Below are positions 13,585-19,037 of a stretch of 27,024 nucleotides of DNA, piece by piece. Below the pieces are notes generated by a model, which was not told the DNA's origin, did not search any database, and worked only from the letters and a program-made list of their open reading frames with translations. The first letter of the stretch is position 1. Each line of letters opens with the position of its first letter. The translations under genes and the position numbers were made by a program. Location of the stretch: positions 1 to 27,024 of the IMG/VR virus record IMGVR_UViG_3300021197_000451; one strand, given 5' to 3'. The stretch is from a virus.

Positions 13585-14183
13585 TTTGTAAACATGTTTT
13601 TCATCATTTCAAATGCACGCTCTTTTGGAGAACCGTTGAACGGTGCTACAGGCAGGGCGTTGTTAGCCTTTTCTTTAAGTGGGTTGTTTGACAACTTCCG
13701 TGCAGCAGGTGCGTTGTTGACGGCTGCCAACTCTTTGCGCATCTCTGCAATCTGACGACGCTGACGGGCGATAGTGTTGCGCTCGGCAGACAATCCCCGA
13801 CGGCTGCGCGTAGGACGCTGACCACGGGTTGGACGTGCTGGGCGTTCGCTGCGTGTGCCGCGCTCTTCGCTCATCTCAGAACGACGTGAACGCACGCGGT
13901 CTTCGCGGCTGTAACGGTGCTTGCGCTTATGGCTCATGCGTGCGCGTCCTGACCTACGGCCACGGCTCATGCGCTTGCGTTGACGTGAAGCCTCGACTTC
14001 AACCACTTCCTCCGAGGGTGCTGCCTCGGCTGGTGCGGCTTCAATCAAATCCATTGCCATAGTATGTACGGCTTCGGCTTGCTCTGCACTAAGACCCATC
14101 GCGGTCAGTGCCTCAACCAACGCTGCGTGCTGGTCGGGTGCGGCTGCTGGTGCAGCCTCTTCAAACTTTTGTTTTTTGAACAT
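13581..14183 (-). CDS. Arginine-rich scaffold-like protein (200 aa)
   Basis: The protein has three parts. Residues 1-65 are acidic and Ala/Glu-rich (AAPAAAPDQHAALVEALTAM). Residues 67-143 contain 28 arginines by my count (SRGRRSGRARMSHKRKHRYS and so on), resembling SR-rich or protamine-like segments. The C-terminal part has a helical stretch (QRRQIAEMRKELAAVNNAPA) and a capsid-interaction-like end (FNGSPKERAFEMMKNMFTK). Position immediately before the capsid gene is that of a scaffold, which guides shell assembly and is then lost. The arginine-rich core is unusual for a scaffold and could bind DNA or RNA instead. An alternative is an internal DNA-compaction protein packaged in the head. Confidence 0.7.
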   Translation of the reverse strand: MFKKQKFEEAAPAAAPDQHAALVEALTAMGLSAEQAEAVHTMAMDLIEAAPAEAAPSEEVVEVEASRQRKRMSRGRRSGRARMSHKRKHRYSREDRVRSRRSEMSEERGTRSERPARPTRGQRPTRSRRGLSAERNTIARQRRQIAEMRKELAAVNNAPAARKLSNNPLKEKANNALPVAPFNGSPKERAFEMMKNMFTK

Positions 14184-14188
14184 GTGTG

Positions 14189-15058
14189 TTAATTAAGAAC
14201 GATAAATGTTTTGTCACTGGAACTGTTTGCACTCTTAAAGGTGCTAATCTCAAAATTGCTTGTCTCTCCTGACAACAGTTTCACAAGCAGTTCAGCAGTG
14301 ATAACTGACGTAAGTGAAAAGTTGTAGGTGTGTGTTTCTGTAGCCGTCAGGCTAACAGAGGCCAAAGTGCTTTGTTGGTATTTAGCGGTGTTTGTGCCGC
14401 CCGTGTTGACGTAAAGAGTAGTCAACTCATTGTGTGATGTCAGGTCCGCTGCGTCGATAACGACGGAAACTGTAACCGCCCCTCCCTGCCCTTCAATGGC
14501 AAAAAGCAATTTGTCTCCTGCGCTGTAATCGCGCAAGAGGTTATTGATTTTAATAGAAGTCAAAGTCATAGTACCGTCGACATCTGCAACGGTGTAAGTC
14601 AAGGTCTTGGCGTCGCCTCCGTTGTCTTGTGGTGTTCGTGCGGCATCGCCGCTGTCAGTCACTGTAAACGTAGCTGTCTTAATAACAGCCGCGTCCAATG
14701 TGCCTGTAACAGTTCCTGCGTTTGCCAGCACTTGGTCTTTAGCCAAGTAGCCTACAGACGCAATCGCAAAATTTAGATTGTACAAAGAGTCTGCACCACC
14801 AACCAACAACGCTGCGTCTGCTGCGCTCGCTGTACTTGTGTATCGTTGACGCAACTCTGTGCGTGACAGGCTATTCATCAAATTACCATTTGACGTGCCT
14901 GTATTCAAAGTAAAGAAGGCCGATGGCGCATCACAGGTAAACGTCAAAGTAGACGTCATGTTGTTCTGAATTACACCCCTTCGCGGCAATGTAATTTTAG
15001 GATGCGTCGAACCCGTGGGCGTACTTGTGATTGAATCAATAAGGGTGTAAATGCTCAT
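14189..15058 (-). CDS. Beta-rich structural protein, unknown role (289 aa)
   Basis: The composition is dominated by Ser, Thr, Ala, Gly and Val, with repeated beta-strand patterns (TATFTVTDSGDAARTPQDNG, and LTYTVADVDGTMTLTSIKIN), typical of virion surface or fibre proteins. Domain family not recognised; an Ig-like or decoration fold is possible. It stands between the ArdA-like gene and the scaffold-like gene, and starts 3 nt after the ArdA-like stop (TAAGACATG), so it is co-translated with both. It could be a head decoration or head fibre protein. Confidence 0.65.
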   Translation of the reverse strand: MSIYTLIDSITSTPTGSTHPKITLPRRGVIQNNMTSTLTFTCDAPSAFFTLNTGTSNGNLMNSLSRTELRQRYTSTASAADAALLVGGADSLYNLNFAIASVGYLAKDQVLANAGTVTGTLDAAVIKTATFTVTDSGDAARTPQDNGGDAKTLTYTVADVDGTMTLTSIKINNLLRDYSAGDKLLFAIEGQGGAVTVSVVIDAADLTSHNELTTLYVNTGGTNTAKYQQSTLASVSLTATETHTYNFSLTSVITAELLVKLLSGETSNFEISTFKSANSSSDKTFIVLN

Positions 15059-15061
15059 GTC

Positions 15062-15805
15062 TTAAATGTTGCGATTGAAGAGCATGCCTGTGGCACGGTC
15101 ATAACTGTAATCGTATTCCAAATCTTTCGCGAATTTTTTATAGTCGAAGTAATCTTTGACCTTATCGCCCAACGCGCTTTCCAAGTCTCCGACCACATCG
15201 TAAACGTACCACTCGCCTAATTCGCTGTCTCGCATATCGTACATCTCGTCGTACACGGCTTCAGCCTCTGCAAGTGTGTCGTAGCGGTCTTCCCAGTCGT
15301 CAAGAATAAGTGCGTTCAGGTCTCCGTTGGCTTTAAGAGCAAAACCAAATTGGTCAAAATCAAAGTAGTTGTCAGCCAAGTCTTTGGGAATGTCGTTGCC
15401 ATAAACGTCATCAATTAAGTCGTAAGCGTAGTCCAGCATGCTATCCCATTGCCCTTGGTATGCCTCTTCAAGCCATGTCACAAATTCAGACATGTCGCCA
15501 CTGTAGTAATTCATTCCAGCAGACCACAAGTCATGTGCGTCAATACCAGAAGATTTGGCGTAATCAAAAAAGTCGTTCCAAGCATCCCACTCTGCTTCGT
15601 CCTGCAAAAGTCCCCAAGCATATTTGTCGCTGACAAACGCACCGCCAAGCACATCGTAGTCAACAAACCCCATGCCTTCCAAGCGGCCTCGGAAGTCGTC
15701 GTTAAAGTCGTCCCATGACTTAAATGTCAATGGCTGTTCTACAATGTCGGTGTCACTGTTTGCAGTGTACACTCTAATGTAGACCTCAATGTCTTTCTTA
15801 TTCAT
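15062..15805 (-). CDS. ardA: ArdA-like antirestriction protein with a second C-terminal module
   Basis: ArdA proteins mimic B-form DNA and block type I restriction enzymes. Seen here: an acidic 247-residue protein with an EEAYQGQWDSMLDYAYDLID segment (113-132) and DIPKDLADNYFDFDQFGFAL (138-157). This is the known ArdA ending pattern (hydrophobic-Pro, then YFDY.FA.DL). The module occurs again at 214-234 (DKVKDYFDYKKFAKDLEYDY), so the protein carries two such modules. Usual ArdA is about 165 residues, and this one is about 80 longer. It ends a run of small acidic genes and lies between the protease and capsid genes, an odd position for an early-needed protein. No codon bias test was done. Confidence 0.82.
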   Translation of the reverse strand: MNKKDIEVYIRVYTANSDTDIVEQPLTFKSWDDFNDDFRGRLEGMGFVDYDVLGGAFVSDKYAWGLLQDEAEWDAWNDFFDYAKSSGIDAHDLWSAGMNYYSGDMSEFVTWLEEAYQGQWDSMLDYAYDLIDDVYGNDIPKDLADNYFDFDQFGFALKANGDLNALILDDWEDRYDTLAEAEAVYDEMYDMRDSELGEWYVYDVVGDLESALGDKVKDYFDYKKFAKDLEYDYSYDRATGMLFNRNI

Positions 15806-15816
15806 CTACTAATGTC

Positions 15817-16110
15817 TTAGTGGTCTGTAATGTCAATGAAAATATCGTCCCCGTCCAACATAACGTGTGGAACTAAATAACTAAATTCTCCAAGGTACTC
15901 TTCCACCACAACTGCCAACTCAGCCATGAAATCGTCAAGGCGTCGTGGTTGATAAGCCACTGGTTCGTTGTTGTGCAAAATTCCGTAATCTTCAATAACC
16001 ACGGACGTGTACCTTCCGCGCGAATCATAATCGACCCTGCCGTCAATGTGGTACAAGTCCATGACGTCTTTCACTAACGACGTAATGTATTTGATTTGCG
16101 TGGTATTCAT
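15817..16110 (-). CDS. Small acidic protein of the cassette array (97 aa)
   Basis: I count 19 acidic and 7 basic residues. The start is the ATG directly after the shared leader; a start 20 codons further upstream is possible but would include the leader and the end of the previous gene. The sequence begins MNTTQIKYITSLVKDVMDLY. A helix follows a strand-like segment at LDDFMAELAVVVEEYLGEF, and the end is beta-like (VMLDGDDIFIDITDH). Alternating strand/helix/strand with acidic faces recurs in its neighbours. It is the last array member before the ArdA-like gene. Function unknown; an anti-defence or decoy role is only an inference from composition and context. Confidence 0.75.
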   Translation of the reverse strand: MNTTQIKYITSLVKDVMDLYHIDGRVDYDSRGRYTSVVIEDYGILHNNEPVAYQPRRLDDFMAELAVVVEEYLGEFSYLVPHVMLDGDDIFIDITDH

Positions 16111-16126
16111 ATCGTTGTGGTTTAGG

Positions 16127-16411
16127 TTATAGAGGATTGTACCCAACAAGGATTTGAAAGTCGTATTCACCCATCCTCATTTCCGTATCATAGATTTCTA
16201 TGATTGAACCGACGTGTTCGTGAATCACATCTTTAATGTCCTCAGGGTCACCAGGTTCAATGCCTTCATTTGTAATGAAGCACTCTGCCATATTTGACCT
16301 TGGGTCAAGGTAAAAGTCAAACACATAAGGTCCTCCACTAAAAGTGAGGCTTAGGTCTTCACACGCTGCGGTCAAATCCTGTTCAATTTCTTTGCCTGTA
16401 TAGTATGCCAT
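16127..16411 (-). CDS. Small acidic protein of the cassette array (94 aa)
   Basis: I count 20 acidic and 4 basic residues, net about -16, the most acidic of the series. Pattern: N-terminal helix (KEIEQDLTAACEDLSL), strands (PYVFDFYL, MAECFIT), then PGDPEDIKDVIHEHVG as a helix, then strands (SIIEIYDTE, EYDFQILVGY). This is an alpha-beta fold. It starts one base after the leader ACCACAACGAT and is preceded by TAATAACA. It may share a distant fold with the genes at 16428, 16670 and 18779. Function unknown. Confidence 0.78.
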   Translation of the reverse strand: MAYYTGKEIEQDLTAACEDLSLTFSGGPYVFDFYLDPRSNMAECFITNEGIEPGDPEDIKDVIHEHVGSIIEIYDTEMRMGEYDFQILVGYNPL

Positions 16412-16427
16412 ATCGTTGTGGTTGTTA

Positions 16428-16658
16428 TTAGTGTGGATTGAAGTGGCCTTCGAGAAGGTCGGCTAATTCATATCCCAAATCGCGGGTGTCATTAGAGTCA
16501 TACATTTCTACCTCGGCCTTTACTTGGCCTGCATAGTATTCCGAAGGACTAACAGACCAATCCTTTATTACATCGGGATAATTGTCCTCAAATTGATAAA
16601 GTAGGTCTTCCACTTCACGAAGGTCGAGGTACGTCCAAATGCCCATATATTCTGCCAT
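16428..16658 (-). CDS. Small acidic protein of the cassette array (76 aa)
   Basis: I count 18 acidic and 4 basic residues. The first half is helical (TYLDLREVEDLLYQFEDNYP). The second half reads GQVKAEVEMYDSNDTRDLGY then ELADLLEGHF, that is a strand followed by a negatively charged turn and helix, the layout also seen in the next gene of the array. It starts directly after the shared leader, which begins in the upstream gene's stop codon. No motif of a known enzyme. Function unknown. Confidence 0.78.
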   Translation of the reverse strand: MAEYMGIWTYLDLREVEDLLYQFEDNYPDVIKDWSVSPSEYYAGQVKAEVEMYDSNDTRDLGYELADLLEGHFNPH

Positions 16659-16669
16659 ATCGTTGTGGT

Positions 16670-16900
16670 TTAGTATAGGTAGGTTGTTACGCTTGTGCCC
16701 ATTACGTCTTCTAGGTCAAACACAAATTGCTCATAGTCCAATGTGCTTGGAAACTCTACGTCCATTTCGACGCCGCCTGCCTTTGAATAGATGTCAAGGA
16801 TGGAATCTTCAGGCAAGTCCATCAATGTCAAAACAAGTGACGCGGCATTGATAACGTCCGCCTTGCTTGCGCGTTCTACAAATACGTTTGCTTCAATCAT
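16670..16900 (-). CDS. Small acidic protein of the cassette array (76 aa)
   Basis: I count 15 acidic and 3 basic residues. Begins MIEANVFVERASKADVINAA with a helix, and continues with GGVEMDVEFPSTLDYEQFVF as strand then helix, ending in TSVTTYLY. The strand-turn-helix (VEMDVEF then STLDYEQFV) matches the second half of the 16428 gene and the 18779 gene in layout, although identity looks low by eye. The preceding micro-ORF overlaps its start as ATGA. Its stop is the first base of the next leader. Confidence 0.78.
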   Translation of the reverse strand: MIEANVFVERASKADVINAASLVLTLMDLPEDSILDIYSKAGGVEMDVEFPSTLDYEQFVFDLEDVMGTSVTTYLY

Positions 16901-16950
16901 ATCGTTGTGGTTACATGTAAAAATCGGTGTACTTCAAAATAAAATTCCAT
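16897..16950 (-). CDS. Micro-ORF with a full array leader (17 aa)
   Basis: The 17-codon frame MEFYFEVHRFLHVTTTI starts directly after a perfect ACCACAACGAT leader and ends in TGA overlapping the start of the next gene. It reads straight through the second leader copy. The leader alone argues that ribosomes start here. It could be a short regulatory leader peptide, or the remnant of a cassette that lost its body by recombination. Too short for any family assignment. Confidence 0.4.
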   Translation of the reverse strand: MEFYFEVHRFLHVTTTI

Positions 16951-16961
16951 ATCGTTGTGGT

Positions 16962-17237
16962 TTAGTAAATAGACGAGTCATAACGCAAGTATTCTTCATC
17001 CAACCACGCCAAGACTTCATCAATTAAATCTTGCTCAGGTGTGCCGTCCAAATAATTTGCCGCCTCAAATAAAATGTCTGTCGCTTTTTCATACCCGTCC
17101 AACCCGCGATTGTCTAAAATTTGGTACGCGGTAATAACGGCAAAGTAAGCGTCTCCGTTGGGCAATTCGTCTGCAATTGTTTGCAACCCATCAAATCCCT
17201 CCCGAGCCATAATGTCGTATGCTTGTCGTCCATTCAT
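16962..17237 (-). CDS. Small acidic helical protein of the cassette array (91 aa)
   Basis: I count 20 acidic and 5 basic residues. The predicted structure is all helical: MNGRQAYDIMAREGFDGLQT, AYFAVITAYQILDNRGLDG, YEKATDILFEAANYLDG, DLIDEVLAWLDEEYLRY. This differs from the alpha-beta members, so the array holds at least two fold types behind one leader. The leader before this gene has one base difference (ACGAC instead of ACGAT). Its stop merges with the next leader. Function unknown. Confidence 0.78.
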   Translation of the reverse strand: MNGRQAYDIMAREGFDGLQTIADELPNGDAYFAVITAYQILDNRGLDGYEKATDILFEAANYLDGTPEQDLIDEVLAWLDEEYLRYDSSIY

Positions 17238-17248
17238 GTCGTTGTGGT

Positions 17249-17506
17249 TTAGCCGAAGGACACTACGTCGAGCAACTCGTAAAGCATATTGTCAAGCAAT
17301 CCCTTTGACTCACCTCGAGCGGCATCAAAGTGGTCGTTGCGAATTTCTCGCAACACCTCTTGAAACTCACGCTCGTTATAGGTGTAGGCGATTGCATCCA
17401 AAATCATTTCGACCGCTGCATCAAATGCTCCGCTGGTAATAATGCCTATTCGGTCTGCAGTGTCCAAGTAGTGAATCACTACGTCTTCAAGTTTGTTGTA
17501 ATTCAT
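17249..17506 (-). CDS. Small acidic helical protein of the cassette array (85 aa), first member
   Basis: I count 17 acidic and 7 basic residues. All-helical in appearance: NKLEDVVIHYLDTADRIG, GAFDAAVEMILDAIAYTYNE, REFQEVLREIRNDHFDAARG, LLDNMLYELLDVVSF. It is the first cassette after the protease gene; the protease stop codon is the first base triplet of its leader, so translation is coupled. It may be a distant relative of the 16962 gene by helix order and length, but I cannot show this by eye. Function unknown. Confidence 0.78.
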   Translation of the reverse strand: MNYNKLEDVVIHYLDTADRIGIITSGAFDAAVEMILDAIAYTYNEREFQEVLREIRNDHFDAARGESKGLLDNMLYELLDVVSFG

Positions 17507-17516
17507 ATCGTTGTGG

Positions 17517-18782
17517 TTAGCTGTATTGTTCTAATGTGCCAACGGCTGTCAGCAGCACGTCAATGTAAGTTTGTACTGCGCGGTCTGCGTAGTCGTAAGC
17601 CTTAGCCAAATGGTCTCGTGTCGCATCCACGTCTCCTTTCTCCGCTGCCCGTGCTGCATCCATCATGCAGTCGTACACTTGAGAATCCAGTTCTGGAAAT
17701 ACCTCAAGGGCTACATCTCCAATGGCGTAAGACAACGCCTCACCTGTTTCTCCCCATGTATCAAATGAGTCGTCTACAAGGTTTTGTGCGTCACGCTTTG
17801 CGCTTAGTGCTGTCTGTTTCATCTCAGACAATGTAACATTTTTCGCACCTTTTCCAAACTTTTTAGAATACCTTGTTTTCAACAAAGCCTTGTAGAAATC
17901 TACTTTCATGGCATCCAACTCAGTTACTGGGTCTTCTGCTGGCACTTCGCTGTCCTCTACCGCTTGGGCTTCGCCGTCGTATTCCAAAAGAACACCGTCG
18001 TACACCTCCAAGTCAATTCCCCCCTCAGTAGTATAGCTACCGTTTGACAGTTCAATAGGCTGACCATCTTCGTCTAACGTGTACACTGGTGCGCCTACCG
18101 TCAACTTCTCATGCTCCGTTACCACAGACTTGCCGTTGGTCAACGTAGCCTCTGCGTAGAAGTTCTTTTTGTTTAGGACTACAGCGTCAAAGATAGCCTC
18201 AAGCATGCCCTTTTTTTTTGGCTTCTTAGCGGCTTGCATCTTCTCTACCTTATCCAGAAAGTAGCCTTCAATGCTTAGTCCTTTTGCCTCTCCTGCTTTA
18301 ATCTTCTCCCAAATTTCTGGGTTGTCTACCTTGGCCCGTACCATCCATGTGCCTTTAGGCAAGTCAGTAAAGCCATACAATTTGGCCTTGTCCACTGAGG
18401 GGTCTTGAATAATCCATGACTCCACTACGCTTACACCCTCGACAGGCTCGGCATGTTCAAAGGTGTGTGCGTTGGCTCTGTTGTTTTTTAGGAACAACTC
18501 GCTTGCCAACTTAACCGTGTCCTGAGAAAAATACACATCGTACTCTTCGTCAGCGGCTTCGTCGTACCTCACAATTTTTAGGTCTGGAATAAGGGCAGGT
18601 GCAATCAAAGTGCGCTGCTCTTCGTCCATCTGTGCAAGGTGAATCATTTTGTTCTGGTTGCCTTGCTTGTTAAAGGCTACCCAGTTGACCTGAATAGCAG
18701 GCTCACGAACCAACGAAATGGCCTCTACACCAAAGGCGTGACTGTCTTCGTCAATCAATAACTCGATAAGTTTGCGACTCAT
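17517..18782 (-). CDS. XkdF-like prohead protease with C-terminal extension (421 aa)
   Basis: The N-terminal 175 residues match the phage serine protease XkdF type (Peptidase_S78_2): conserved start (LIELLIDEDSHAFGVEAISL), NAHTFEHAEPVEGVSVVESW (104-122, H110 as candidate catalytic residue) and IKAGEAKGLSIEGYFLDKVE (161-180, S170 as candidate nucleophile). The protease would mature the capsid or remove scaffold. A beta-rich module follows (DEDGQPIELSNGSYTTEGGI). A helical end (residues about 285-421, VDFYKALLKTRYSKKFGKGA) may act as internal scaffold. Between these parts there is a run of nine A in frame (see the slippery site). The stop codon merges with the first array leader. Start overlaps the 18779 gene by 4 nt. 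Confidence 0.85.
   Translation of the reverse strand: MSRKLIELLIDEDSHAFGVEAISLVREPAIQVNWVAFNKQGNQNKMIHLAQMDEEQRTLIAPALIPDLKIVRYDEAADEEYDVYFSQDTVKLASELFLKNNRANAHTFEHAEPVEGVSVVESWIIQDPSVDKAKLYGFTDLPKGTWMVRAKVDNPEIWEKIKAGEAKGLSIEGYFLDKVEKMQAAKKPKKKGMLEAIFDAVVLNKKNFYAEATLTNGKSVVTEHEKLTVGAPVYTLDEDGQPIELSNGSYTTEGGIDLEVYDGVLLEYDGEAQAVEDSEVPAEDPVTELDAMKVDFYKALLKTRYSKKFGKGAKNVTLSEMKQTALSAKRDAQNLVDDSFDTWGETGEALSYAIGDVALEVFPELDSQVYDCMMDAARAAEKGDVDATRDHLAKAYDYADRAVQTYIDVLLTAVGTLEQYS
18211..18219 (-). other. A-AAA-AAG slippery run between protease and C-terminal domain
   Basis: The minus strand has nine A followed by GGGC in frame as CCA AAA AAA AAG GGC (K189-K191), which contains the classic -1 slippery heptamer A-AAA-AAG. 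After a -1 slip, reading continues GGG CAT GCT TGA and stops, giving a 194-residue protease without its C-terminal part. Transcriptional slippage on nine A is also possible. Confidence 0.45.
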
Positions 18783-19018
18783 TCTACTGACAAATAAATA
18801 TCGGTAAGGTTTACGTCTATAACTCTGTCTACTACTTCTGCATAGACTCCTTGTTCGTCGAGGGTGTCAATAATTATCGCTTCGGCCAAGTCTACATCGC
18901 GTGTAGGAACACCTACGACTAATTCATTGCTGTTGTGTACATAGTTAATGCGGGAAATTTTAATTCCCTCAGACTTCAAATCATCTGCTATATAGACGTT
19001 GTATAGATACTTGTACAT
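18779..19018 (-). CDS. Small acidic protein after the tape measure (79 aa)
   Basis: The protein is alpha-beta in pattern (SRINYVHNSNELVVGVPTRD, then VDLAEAIIIDTLDEQGVYAE, then VVDRVIDVNL), a strand-turn-helix-strand layout reminiscent of the array genes at 16428 and 16670. It has no array leader but carries CCTTATATTGA before its start. I choose the ATG at 19018, nine bases inside a possible TTG start. It overlaps the protease start by 4 nt. It may be a stray member of the acidic family or a tail assembly helper. Confidence 0.68.
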   Translation of the reverse strand: MYKYLYNVYIADDLKSEGIKISRINYVHNSNELVVGVPTRDVDLAEAIIIDTLDEQGVYAEVVDRVIDVNLTDIYLSVE

Positions 19019-19023
19019 ACTCT

Positions 19024-19034
19024 TCAATATAAGG
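19024..19034 (-). promoter_or_regulatory. Second copy of the CCTTATATTGA leader motif
   Basis: CCTTATATTGA lies between the tape measure stop and the start at 19018, followed by AGAGT and the ATG. The ninG leader has TTATATTGTAGAGT at the same distance from its start. A promoter or initiation element is possible; only three occurrences are seen. Confidence 0.35.
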
Positions 19035-19037
19035 TGT

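Larger units (their letters stand above)
16111..17518 (-). repeat. Seven copies of a shared 12-nt translation leader
   Basis: On the minus strand AACCACAACGAT stands immediately before the start codon at seven places: 16111-16122, 16412-16423, 16659-16670, 16901-16912, 16951-16962, 17238-17249 (last base C instead of T) and 17507-17518. At four of them (16659, 16951, 17238, 17507) the first bases are part of the stop codon of the gene before (TAAACC or TAACC). Intervals are 50 to 300 nt and contain different genes. Nothing else in the window has it. It is not a Shine-Dalgarno sequence and has no self-complementarity, so it may be a special initiation element, a protein-binding site or a recombination seam. 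Confidence 0.9.

Noticed and set aside
16111-16170. 20-codon N-terminal extension of the 97-residue array protein
   Set aside because: It would read through the shared leader and into the previous gene; every other array member starts directly after the leader.
16108-17519. CRISPR-like array made of the repeated 12-mer
   Set aside because: The repeats are too short, their spacing varies from 50 to 300 nt, the intervals are coding, and each repeat is fixed at a start codon.
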